Assembly (NCBI GenBank): GCA_041609895.1
Contig: JBFIPX010000036.1
Span: 1-22,468 of the forward strand
Source of the DNA: JAHHLP01 sp041609895
GTDB taxonomy: Bacteria; Bacteroidota; Rhodothermia; Rhodothermales; JABDKH01
DNA: 22,468 bases
Reading direction: 5' to 3'
Shown here: piece by piece, positions 16,561 to 22,468 of the stretch
Numbering within the stretch: position 1 is the first letter of the stretch
How the letters are laid out: each line of letters opens with the position of its first letter
Notes under the pieces: generated by a model
The model's database searches: none
The model's input: the letters and a program-made list of their open reading frames with translations, nothing else
What the model was told of the DNA's origin: nothing
Translations under genes and position numbers: made by a program

Positions 16561-18033
16561 CTAAAGGATGTCGTCGGGTCCGAACTCGAGTACCGGTCCC
16601 CTGTAGCGAAAAATGGTTTTGAGAATTCGCACGAGCGTTGGCGACTGCTTCTGTACGTACCATTGGTCGGCTGCCCGCCGAGCACCGAGGCCGAAGGTTG
16701 GATAGGGATGAATGGTGTCCGACATTCGCCGAAGACTCACTCCGTTCTTCATCGCCAGGGCGTATTCCGAAATCAGCTCGCCCGCGTTCGTGCCAACAAC
16801 GTCCGCGCCGAGGATCTTGCCCGAAGAGGGCTTCGCATAGACCCTGATGAATCCTGCCGATTCTGATTCGGTGACAGCCCGGTCGACCTTGCTATACGGA
16901 AAACGGTACGCACGATAGTTCTTCCCGGCGTCCTCCAGATCCTGCTCTGTTGCACCCACGTGCGCAACCTCGGGGTCGGTGAAAGTAACCCAGGGAACGT
17001 GCTTCCGGTCGATTTTCATCGGGACCTTGAGGAGCGCGTTTGTCACCGCGATCTTGGACATGTGCTCGCTCATGTGCGTGAACTGGAATTCCCCGGTCAC
17101 ATCGCCAACGGCGTAGATGTGACGTCGGCTCGTTCGACATTTGTCGTCTATTTGGATCCCGCCCCGATGAGTTTCTACGCCCGCGGCCTCAAGGTTGAGG
17201 GCTGAAGTGTTTGCTCGACGTCCGGTCGCCATGAGTAGAGCATCTGCTTCAAGCGATTGCAGCTTGCCATCCCGCTTCAGGGATAGCATTATCCCGCTGG
17301 CTTGTCGGCCGACCTGTTCCACGCCCGCGCCCAACTCGAACTTGACGCCCTCGTCTTCCAGTCGGCCCTGCATTAGTACAGACGCATCCGGATGGTCCTT
17401 TGAGAGAATCCGGTCGAGTATGTCGACGACCGTCACTTTCGTTCCGAGCCGCGTGAACGCCTGCGCCATCTCGGTTCCTATGGGTCCGCCGCCCACGATG
17501 GCGAGTCGCTCCGGCTGCTCCGTCAACTCGAATAGCGATTCGTTCGTCAAATAGGGTACCGAGTCGATTCCGTTTATGGGCGGGACGAAGGCCTTCGCGC
17601 CTGTCGCGATCACGATATAGCGGCCGGAATAGCGCCGGCTTCCGTCCGGTCCGGCAATCTCGATCGTGTGGTCGTCCAGGAAACGAGCGTGCCCGGTCTT
17701 CACGTCTACCCCAAGGTCCTCGAATATCTCCGGACGGTCGGCATCTTCGTAAACTTCCTCACGGACGCGGTGGACGTACGACATTAGATCCGCGAAAGAG
17801 AACTGTGGACTGCCGTTCCGAAGCCCGTACTTGCCGGCGTTACGAATTTGGTGGGCTACCTTAGCCGCCTTCAGGAGAGTCTTACTGGGGACGCATCCGT
17901 ACCAGGTGCAGTCACCACCTAGCTTCTCGCTCTCTACCATCAGGGCGCTCGCGCCAAGCGTCACGGCGAGACCCGACGCAGTCAATCCTGCTGCGCCGCC
18001 GCCAATAGTAATCACATCGAAATCGTATGCCAT
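16561..18033 (-). CDS. MerA-like FAD/NAD(P) disulfide oxidoreductase
   Basis: This flavoprotein is of the pyridine nucleotide-disulfide oxidoreductase family and 490 residues long. The FAD-binding GGGAAG (11-16) is followed by the redox-active pair C42 and C47 in GGDCTWYGCVPSK. The NAD(P)-binding GGGPIG is at 181-186, and the second FAD motif IYAVGDVTG comes later. The interface domain reads IHPYPTFGLGARRAADQW. The acid-base His and Glu of lipoamide dehydrogenase (HPTxxE) are therefore replaced, with a Tyr as in mercuric reductase. The N-terminal HMA domain and C-terminal vicinal Cys pair of true MerA are both missing; the protein ends EFGPDDIL. It is therefore probably not a mercury enzyme, and the substrate disulfide or acceptor is unknown. 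Its ATG directly follows the stop codon of the small membrane-protein gene, so the two are coupled. Confidence 0.9.
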   Translation of the reverse strand: MAYDFDVITIGGGAAGLTASGLAVTLGASALMVESEKLGGDCTWYGCVPSKTLLKAAKVAHQIRNAGKYGLRNGSPQFSFADLMSYVHRVREEVYEDADRPEIFEDLGVDVKTGHARFLDDHTIEIAGPDGSRRYSGRYIVIATGAKAFVPPINGIDSVPYLTNESLFELTEQPERLAIVGGGPIGTEMAQAFTRLGTKVTVVDILDRILSKDHPDASVLMQGRLEDEGVKFELGAGVEQVGRQASGIMLSLKRDGKLQSLEADALLMATGRRANTSALNLEAAGVETHRGGIQIDDKCRTSRRHIYAVGDVTGEFQFTHMSEHMSKIAVTNALLKVPMKIDRKHVPWVTFTDPEVAHVGATEQDLEDAGKNYRAYRFPYSKVDRAVTESESAGFIRVYAKPSSGKILGADVVGTNAGELISEYALAMKNGVSLRRMSDTIHPYPTFGLGARRAADQWYVQKQSPTLVRILKTIFRYRGPVLEFGPDDIL

Positions 18034-18354
18034 CTATTCGGCTGTCTTTCTCTTCACTTTCAGATAAGTACTGTACACCCCGTAAACAAGCAGACCCACA
18101 ATGACGGCATAGACCCACGCAGGGATGTTTCTGCCTGCGATCAGCAAATAGATGTAGGCCGAGACAAAGAAGAACCCGGCCGACAGAATAGGCATCGTGG
18201 TTGGGCGACCGCTGCGAATGTTCGTGACGAGCCACGCTATGGACAGCGTGAAGAACGGGATGGCGCCGACGTATATGGCGGCAAAGACTATCGGGTTAAC
18301 TCCGTATTGCTGGCCGAGGCCGAGCAGCCAATCCTGGATTGTTGTGAGGTCCAT
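18034..18354 (-). CDS. small three-helix membrane protein
   Basis: This is a 106-residue protein with three clear hydrophobic segments: about residues 20-46 (IVFAAIYVGAIPFFTLSIAW), 54-73 (PILSAGFFFVSAYIYLLIAG) and 76-98 (AWVYAVIVGLLVYGVYSTYL). It ends in a basic tail (KVKRKTAE). I do not recognise a named family. The gene ends with TAG immediately followed by the ATG of the MerA-like reductase, so the pair is very likely translated together. The protein could anchor the flavoprotein or serve the same pathway at the membrane, but that is inference from context only. The ATG at 18354 is preceded on its strand by an A-rich stretch (ctgaaaaa) rather than a strong ribosome site. Confidence 0.8.
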   Translation of the reverse strand: MDLTTIQDWLLGLGQQYGVNPIVFAAIYVGAIPFFTLSIAWLVTNIRSGRPTTMPILSAGFFFVSAYIYLLIAGRNIPAWVYAVIVGLLVYGVYSTYLKVKRKTAE

Positions 18355-18444
18355 TTTTTCAGTCCCAAATCATTCGGCGGGTCCCGCGTGAGAGCTTTCG
18401 TGCATCACGGCGGCCTCAAGTTACTCTCTGCCGGCCTCGGCCAA

Positions 18445-18476
18445 CTCGTTCCGGTACAGCCGGCGTGGCGAACGAG
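18445..18476. repeat. inverted repeat in divergent spacer
   Basis: CTCGTTC (18445-18451) and GAACGAG (18470-18476) form a perfect 7-bp inverted repeat with an 18-nt spacer that itself contains two CCGG blocks. It lies in the 231-bp gap between the small membrane-protein gene and the divergent kinase gene. It may be an operator or a weak hairpin. Nothing else in this gap is recognisable. Confidence 0.3.
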
Positions 18477-18585
18477 ACACGTGGAGTGCGGTGCGACATC
18501 AACACAACGGATGCCACGACTGTAGTTGCCCCATTAATCATTATCCGTACTTTCCGAACTGGCAATTAGACTCGAAGCAATCGGC

Positions 18586-21297
18586 ATGGTCGGCAAGTCC
18601 CTCTCCCATTATCGCATTCTCGACGAACTCGGCCGCGGCGGCATGGGAATTGTCTATAAGGCCCAGGACACGAAGCTTGACCGAGTTGTTGCCATCAAGG
18701 TGCTTCCCGCATCTGCTCTGTCGAGCGAAGATGACCGCGCACGCTTCTATCGTGAAGCGAAATCCGCCGCCCAGTTGCATCATCCACATATCGCTGCGGT
18801 ATTTGAAATTGACGAGGCCGCAGTCTCGGACAACCCTACCGAAGAGCTGCGACCATTTATCGCCATGGAGTTCGTCGATGGGGAGCCCCTGCAAGACCTG
18901 GTCAAAGCCGGTCCGATGAAGCTCGAGAAAGCCGTGCGCATCGCAACCCAGATTGCGCAGGCCCTCGAAGCTGCTCACGAAAAGAACATCGTACATCGGG
19001 ACATCAAAGCGGGGAACGTAATGATGACCTCCAAGGGCGATGCCAAAGTACTTGATTTTGGGCTCGCGAAGACGACGCACTCCACGATGCTGACAAAGAT
19101 GGGCTCGACCGTCGGCACTGCGGCCTACATGAGTCCTGAGCAGACCCGCGGAGACGCTGTGGATCACCGATCCGACCTGTGGTCGCTCGGTGTTTTGCTT
19201 TATGAGATGATCGCCGGCAAGATCCCGTTCGGTGGCGACTACGAGCAGGCAATCACGTACTCCATCCTAAACGAGGAGCCGGAGCCGCTGACGGCCGTTC
19301 GTACCGGAGTACCGATGGGTCTCGAGTGGATCGTGTCCAAACTCTTGACGAAGAACGCTGCCGATCGGTATCAAAGTGCGAAGGGTCTCATCGTGGATCT
19401 GCGCACCGTGGATCTCAACACAGGGGGAATGTCGAGGGTCTCCACAACCCGCACCTCGATGACCACGGCGGCGAGCGACGCCCCATCTAGACCGCCGCGC
19501 GACTTCTCGCGAATTCTGTGGGCCGTAGCCGGTGGGCTCTTCGTAACGATCGCAGCACTTTTGTGGCCCCGCTCGTCCACAGTGGATCCAGGGCCGATAA
19601 CACCGAAGCAGATCGTGCAATCGCTTTCGATACCACTTGGTTTGAGTACGATCGACATCTCACCGCAGGGAGACAAAGTCGCGTTTGGCGGGAGTGCCAT
19701 ACACCTGCTGGACCTGGGTACGGGGGATGTCAGGACGTACGGTGGAACGGGCACGTTTGTCCACCTTGATTTTTCTGCCAGCGGGGACCAGCTCTTGTTG
19801 ACCACGGCGGCCGGCATCGAACGCATGTCACTTGCTACCGGCTCGATGGTCAATGTGGTCAGCACGCGGGAGGGCGGCCCTCGAGCGGAGTGGCGGAACG
19901 ATGAGTACGTTGTTTATGAGGAATCCCAGACTATATATGGCATATCGACGACATCGTCGGAAAGCCGACAGATTGTCGTTCGCGACACACTGAGCGGGGA
20001 GTACGACCTCGACTTTCCGCACGTTCTGCCTGATGGCAAAACAGTCGTCGCGACCGCCGAATTTCGCGACGCTCCTTCGCGGATCGGGTTTTGGGACATT
20101 GAAAGCGGGCGCAACCTGGGATACCTCAATTATCCCGGCTATCGGGTTCAGTGGATGAGCCCCGGTTACCTCGTCTTTGCGATGGAGGGTGACGCGATGG
20201 CCCTCCCGTTCAACCCCGACAAGTTGTCCCAGACCGGCCCCATTATCCCGATAGAGCAGGCCGTCCGTCCCCAGGGACTAAGTATTTCGAGAGAGGGAAC
20301 GCTGGCGTGGATCGACACGGGAATCGGTGTTTCGAGTCTGAGCAGGCTCGTGGTTCCCGTGGCGCATCGCGTAGTCGGTTCGAGTGGGAACGTCGTATTG
20401 GCGCCGGACAGATTTCCTGCTGCTGTTTACGTCAACGGAGCGGTTAGTCCCGATGGCAAATCTCTGGCAGTTGCCATCCACGAATACGACGATACCAGTG
20501 AAGAGCCGATCTCCGACATTTGGATCCTGGATTTCACCACCGGCAGCCGACGCGCGCTCACACAAGGAGGCACCAGTGACTATCCAGCGTGGAGTGCGGC
20601 CGGAGATTCAATCTACTTTGTCAACAACGGAGTGAACGACGAGATCATGGTCATGGCGGCATCCGGCCGGGGCAGCGCGCGAAAGGTGATGCCCGTTTCG
20701 ACCTTTCCCACTCTAGCGGACCTCACGGTCTCGTCCGATGGCGTCTGGGCCGGGGCGGCCTCGGGCTTCACTTTGCACATCGATGCTCAATCACGAATTC
20801 GCCTGTGGAATCTCCGATCAACCGATTCCGATTTCCGCGGCATCGTACTGGATACGCCGAACGGGAACCCGCGTCACCTTGATTTCTCACCCACTGGCAG
20901 ATACCTCGCCTTCGAAGACCAGGGAGCAATATTCGTGCTGCCCATGGACGACGTGAACAGCACACCCTTCCAGATTTGGGAGAACTCGATGTCTCTTCCC
21001 CGCTGGGCCGCTCATGAGTCGAGGTTGTTAGCAAGGCACGATGACGGTCACATTCTCTACGTCGATGTTCAGACCAATCCGGTATTTGCCACCCTCGGTG
21101 TGCCGCGAGAGTTGGTTGAGGCGGGAGACCGCGACACACCGCCGCATCTCTTCGACGTGTTTACCGGCACCCCGGACCTCACGTATCTCAGTGCATATCT
21201 GGTTCCGAACAGTGGGGTGGACGCCTCCGCCGATTCGGACCAGCAGTCTGTGGACGTTCACTTCATTATCAACCTGCCGGCGCATCTCGCTAGGTAG
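18586..21297 (+). CDS. receptor-type Ser/Thr kinase with propeller sensor
   Basis: This is a bacterial Hanks-type (PknB-like) kinase of 903 residues. The kinase domain (about 9-275) has the glycine loop GRGGMG (16-21), the catalytic Lys38 in VAIKVLP, and HRDIKAGN with His137, Asp139 and Asn144. It continues with DFG at 157-159 and MSPEQTRG in the activation segment. A proline-containing juxtamembrane linker leads to a single membrane helix (about 310-328, ILWAVAGGLFVTIAALLW). The remaining ~570 residues carry repeated beta-strand motifs of the TolB/PD40 type, such as ISPQGDKVAFGG, VSPDGKSLAVAI and FSPTGRYLAFED. They probably form a periplasmic beta-propeller that senses a ligand or protein. 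The ligand and kinase targets are unknown. It is apparently monocistronic; the next 600 bp are non-coding. The ATG at 18586 precedes the canonical HYRILDELGRGG start. Confidence 0.92.
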   Translation: MVGKSLSHYRILDELGRGGMGIVYKAQDTKLDRVVAIKVLPASALSSEDDRARFYREAKSAAQLHHPHIAAVFEIDEAAVSDNPTEELRPFIAMEFVDGEPLQDLVKAGPMKLEKAVRIATQIAQALEAAHEKNIVHRDIKAGNVMMTSKGDAKVLDFGLAKTTHSTMLTKMGSTVGTAAYMSPEQTRGDAVDHRSDLWSLGVLLYEMIAGKIPFGGDYEQAITYSILNEEPEPLTAVRTGVPMGLEWIVSKLLTKNAADRYQSAKGLIVDLRTVDLNTGGMSRVSTTRTSMTTAASDAPSRPPRDFSRILWAVAGGLFVTIAALLWPRSSTVDPGPITPKQIVQSLSIPLGLSTIDISPQGDKVAFGGSAIHLLDLGTGDVRTYGGTGTFVHLDFSASGDQLLLTTAAGIERMSLATGSMVNVVSTREGGPRAEWRNDEYVVYEESQTIYGISTTSSESRQIVVRDTLSGEYDLDFPHVLPDGKTVVATAEFRDAPSRIGFWDIESGRNLGYLNYPGYRVQWMSPGYLVFAMEGDAMALPFNPDKLSQTGPIIPIEQAVRPQGLSISREGTLAWIDTGIGVSSLSRLVVPVAHRVVGSSGNVVLAPDRFPAAVYVNGAVSPDGKSLAVAIHEYDDTSEEPISDIWILDFTTGSRRALTQGGTSDYPAWSAAGDSIYFVNNGVNDEIMVMAASGRGSARKVMPVSTFPTLADLTVSSDGVWAGAASGFTLHIDAQSRIRLWNLRSTDSDFRGIVLDTPNGNPRHLDFSPTGRYLAFEDQGAIFVLPMDDVNSTPFQIWENSMSLPRWAAHESRLLARHDDGHILYVDVQTNPVFATLGVPRELVEAGDRDTPPHLFDVFTGTPDLTYLSAYLVPNSGVDASADSDQQSVDVHFIINLPAHLAR

Positions 21298-21561
21298 TCC
21301 ACTAGTGAAGTTTGAATCACCGCCCACAGGCGTGACGCCGCTGCGTAGGCGTCCCGCGGCCGGTCCTTCGAACTCGGGGCCGTCAACTAACTGTTCAAGT
21401 CCGGAGCGCACCGCTCTTCCAAGACTCGCATATCTCCAAGAGTGCCGAACGGGCTAGCATGCGGGTTTTTGTAAACGACCCGAGCTACTTCCTGAAAACT
21501 GGAATCGCCACCGTCCTATATACCGATGCACTTCTTGTCACGCACTTCTGACATGGGTGGA

Positions 21562-21592
21562 CTAGGTACCGGATTGGGAAACCGGAACCTAG
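21562..21592. repeat. hairpin with ACCGGA direct repeats
   Basis: CTAGGT-a-CCGG (21562-21572) pairs with CCGG-a-ACCTAG (21582-21592). This gives ten base pairs with one A-A mismatch and a 9-nt loop. The same stretch contains a direct repeat of ACCGGA (21568-21573 and 21581-21586) spaced by 7 nt, so it could be a structured RNA element or a protein-binding site. Confidence 0.5.
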
Positions 21593-21597
21593 AACTT

Positions 21598-21629
21598 GAA
21601 GGCCCGAGTTTGGTGGAACTCGGGCCTTC
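21598..21629. terminator. strong 13-bp hairpin, probable terminator
   Basis: GAAGGCCCGAGTT (21598-21610) and AACTCGGGCCTTC (21617-21629) form a perfect 13-bp stem with a 6-nt loop, followed by gctattt. The AAGGCCCGAG / CTCGGGCCTT style is common for bacterial terminators, but a proper T-tract is lacking. It lies about 300 bp after the kinase stop, and being symmetrical it could act on either strand. Confidence 0.65.
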
Positions 21630-21636
21630 GCTATTT

Positions 21637-21653
21637 CCGTAGATTTTCTACGG
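21637..21653. repeat. 6-bp hairpin after the probable terminator
   Basis: CCGTAG (21637-21642) and CTACGG (21648-21653) form a perfect stem around an ATTTT loop, only 7 nt after the 13-bp hairpin. It extends the series of consecutive stems in this spacer. Confidence 0.45.
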
Positions 21654-21701
21654 CGCTGTCCGCCACAACCCAGCCGTTTGGAGCGCATCGAATCGGAATC
21701 G

Positions 21702-21719
21702 TCCTCATCCGAGTGAGGA
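21702..21719. repeat. 6-bp hairpin in the oxidase leader region
   Basis: TCCTCA (21702-21707) and TGAGGA (21714-21719) form a perfect stem with a 6-nt loop. It lies upstream of the oxidase operon, between the terminator-like hairpin and the overlapping stems at 21727-21755. Confidence 0.4.
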
Positions 21720-21726
21720 GCGAGCT

Positions 21727-21755
21727 TACGAAGTTCGTAGGTTAAAGGCCCTACG
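21727..21755. promoter_or_regulatory. overlapping, mutually exclusive stems
   Basis: TACGAA-g-TTCGTA (21727-21739) is a near-perfect palindrome, best read as an operator-like DNA site because its centre is too tight for an RNA loop. It shares bases with CGTAGG (21736-21741) pairing to CCTACG (21750-21755). The two structures cannot form together in one strand. The location upstream of the oxidase genes suggests regulation, but this is inference. Confidence 0.4.
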
Positions 21756-21904
21756 TATTGGACGTCGTGTCTAATGGTGCCTAAATTCAGGCGGTCAATA
21801 GAAATCCGGTCATGGTTGTCGAGCTGATTCGACCCCGCCGGAGATTGCGGCGGCCAGCCGATCGTCCCTCCTGGATCAAGGAATCGTTTCATCACCCAAG
21901 TCCT

Positions 21905-22135
21905 ATGTCCTTCGGAAAGGTCTTTCTCCTGATGGCGCTCATCGTCGTGATCGGAGTGCCCATGTTTGGTTACGTCTGGGAGACGATTAATCAGCTTCTT
22001 GCACTGCAGTTTGATGTAGTTCGCGTTGGCATTACAGTCCCTGTGGTCGTGGTGCTCTGGATCTTTCTAAGGTTTGTGGCGAGTCGAATACGGACGCTGC
22101 AACCCGGAACCGAGTCAGGACAGGCCGTGGCGTAA
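21905..22135 (+). CDS. small two-helix membrane protein of oxidase operon
   Basis: This 76-residue protein has two hydrophobic helices: about residues 4-24 (GKVFLLMALIVVIGVPMFGYVW) and 34-56 (VVRVGITVPVVVVLWIFLRFVA). It ends in a polar tail. The ATG at 21905 was chosen because the 31 residues encoded upstream in the same frame (from 21812) are Arg/Pro-rich and look non-coding. I do not recognise a named family. It lies 64 nt before the subunit IIa-like gene on the same strand, so it is probably the first gene of the cytochrome oxidase operon, perhaps an assembly or accessory protein. That role is inferred from position only. Confidence 0.65.
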   Translation: MSFGKVFLLMALIVVIGVPMFGYVWETINQLLALQFDVVRVGITVPVVVVLWIFLRFVASRIRTLQPGTESGQAVA

Positions 22136-22199
22136 GGCCGGTTCGTCCATGACGACTTTGCCCTTGCCGCACCATCATTCAGCAAAAACCCGGAACGAT

Positions 22200-22373
22200 A
22201 TGAGTGAAACCGAACACAGGAAGCCTGCGCCGGAAATCGCAAAGGAAACCAGTACAGATTTGGCTAAAGAGGAGGAGCCAGTCGTGACCGGAACGCTATT
22301 CCTGACGCTGGTCTTCCTGATGATGATTTTCGGTTTTTGGATCCTCTTCTACATCATCCTGCTCGACAGGTAA
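22200..22373 (+). CDS. ba3-type cytochrome c oxidase subunit IIa-like
   Basis: This is a 57-residue protein: a charged N-terminal half (MSETEHRKPAPEIAKETSTD...), then one long membrane helix beginning TGTLFLTLVFLMMIFGFW and ending YIILLDR. The pattern of a small polar head, a Gly-Thr/Ala start, a single helix with a central Phe-Trp and a short basic end matches subunit IIa of Thermus ba3 oxidase. In that complex IIa supplies the helix missing from subunit II. The order IIa then II also matches the Thermus operon, because the codons after the repeat at 22433 look like a subunit II start. The TAA stop at 22371 lies inside the first copy of a 19-bp tandem repeat. The ATG at 22200 has ggaacgat just upstream as a weak ribosome site. 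Confidence 0.7.
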   Translation: MSETEHRKPAPEIAKETSTDLAKEEEPVVTGTLFLTLVFLMMIFGFWILFYIILLDR

Positions 22374-22438
22374 TCATGAACTAGACAGGTAATCATGAAC
22401 TAGACAGGTAATCATGAACTAGACAGGCGAACATGAAC
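22365..22438 (+). repeat. 19-bp tandem repeat at gene junction
   Basis: The unit gacaggtaatcatgaacta occurs three times without change (22365-22383, 22384-22402, 22403-22421). A fourth, diverged copy gacaggcgaacatgaac follows at 22422-22438. Each unit carries an AGG ribosome-site-like core and an ATG 7 bases later. In the three perfect copies the ATG-AAC is followed at once by TAG (ATGs at 22376, 22395 and 22414). Only the fourth ATG (22433) opens a longer frame. Because 19 is not a multiple of 3, the ATGs fall in different frames. Confidence 0.9.
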
Positions 22439-22468
22439 ATTGAGACATACGAAAAGGCCTTTCTGTAA
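22433..22468 (+). pseudogene. start of oxidase subunit II, apparently interrupted
   Basis: The ATG in the last repeat copy reads MNIETYEKAFL and then meets TAA at the very last three bases of the window. The TYEKAFL segment resembles the start of ba3-type oxidase subunit II just before its membrane helix (Thermus has an AYEKGWL segment there), and the position after a IIa-like gene fits. A stop after 11 codons would make the gene non-functional. A one-base error at the sequence end, or a real frameshift, are the likely explanations. The fragment is too short to be sure it is this gene at all. Confidence 0.35.

Larger units (their letters stand above)
21298..21904. other. 600-bp non-coding region with hairpins
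   Basis: No convincing gene lies between the kinase and the first oxidase-operon protein; open frames here on both strands lack any conserved look. The first ~260 bp (21298-21561) show little beyond a tatata stretch near 21517. The second half is unusually rich in inverted repeats: stems at 21562-21592, 21598-21629, 21637-21653, 21702-21719 and 21727-21755. The last ~150 bp before the ATG at 21905 contain only a GC-rich CCGCC/GGCGG pairing. The region must hold the kinase terminator and the promoter and leader of the oxidase operon. It may also encode a structured RNA. Confidence 0.6.

Noticed and set aside
15953..16663. 236-codon minus-strand frame across the end of the amidohydrolase gene
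   Set aside because: It overlaps two well-supported convergent genes, and its translation lacks conserved features.
16561..18033. Mercuric reductase (merA) annotation
   Set aside because: The HMA domain and C-terminal vicinal cysteines needed for Hg(II) handling are absent, and no mer genes are nearby.
18541..19167. 208-codon minus-strand frame opposite the kinase domain
   Set aside because: It is antisense to invariant kinase motifs (HRD, DFG), and no family resemblance is seen.
21340..21420. tRNA-like TTCAAGTCC / TTCGAAC stretches
   Set aside because: No flanking stems form an acceptor or T-arm, and no cloverleaf can be drawn.
21485..21895. 136-codon minus-strand frame in the non-coding spacer
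   Set aside because: The translation is low-complexity and passes through several perfect hairpins, so a structured non-coding role is a better explanation.

Overview
The window is a dense, gene-rich stretch of bacterial chromosome with moderately high GC content. It has short intergenic gaps and no tRNA, rRNA, CRISPR array, transposase or phage gene. Taxonomy can only be guessed. A Ser/Thr kinase fused to a beta-propeller sensor, a ba3-type oxidase operon, secreted dikinase-like and beta-lactamase-fold proteins, and weak Shine-Dalgarno signals fit an aerobic Gram-negative of the FCB type (Rhodothermota/Bacteroidota-like or a neighbouring phylum). No marker here settles it.

Left part (1-8.0 kb). 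A 5'-truncated trmB (tRNA m7G46 methyltransferase with a C-terminal extension) converges on, and overlaps by 7 bp, an MFS transporter. Next comes a cell-envelope cluster. It holds a 981-residue secreted protein with a phosphohistidine swivel domain followed by a PPDK/PEP-synthase-type ATP-binding domain, in the domain order of plant glucan water dikinases. A class-A-beta-lactamase-fold serine hydrolase lies 52 nt downstream. A second, convergent serine hydrolase of the same fold sits across a perfect 9-bp hairpin.

Middle (8.1-16.5 kb). A CASTOR/POLLUX-like channel protein with RCK-type domains lies 8 nt behind an accC-type biotin carboxylase. A divergent spacer carries six copies of the 5-mer ACCGC/GCGGT and leads to a CbpA-like J-protein. 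That gene converges on a nadE-ruvA pair joined by an ATGA overlap. A secreted metal-dependent amidohydrolase diverges from nadE.

Right part (16.5-22.5 kb). A MerA-like flavoprotein disulfide reductase, lacking the mercury-specific C-terminal cysteines, directly abuts a small 3-TM protein gene. A divergent receptor-type Ser/Thr kinase with a propeller tail follows. About 600 bp of non-coding DNA comes next and contains a run of at least five hairpins, one a perfect 13-bp stem. The window ends with the start of a cytochrome oxidase operon: a 2-TM small protein, a subunit IIa-like one-helix protein, and the first codons of a probable subunit II.

The most unusual signals are four. First, the exported dikinase-like protein with its serine-hydrolase neighbours. 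Second, a 19-bp tandem repeat at the IIa/II junction that multiplies the SD-stop-start signal into decoy ATG-AAC-TAG mini-ORFs. Third, the multi-hairpin region before the oxidase genes. Fourth, the clustered short motif between accC and the J-protein gene.
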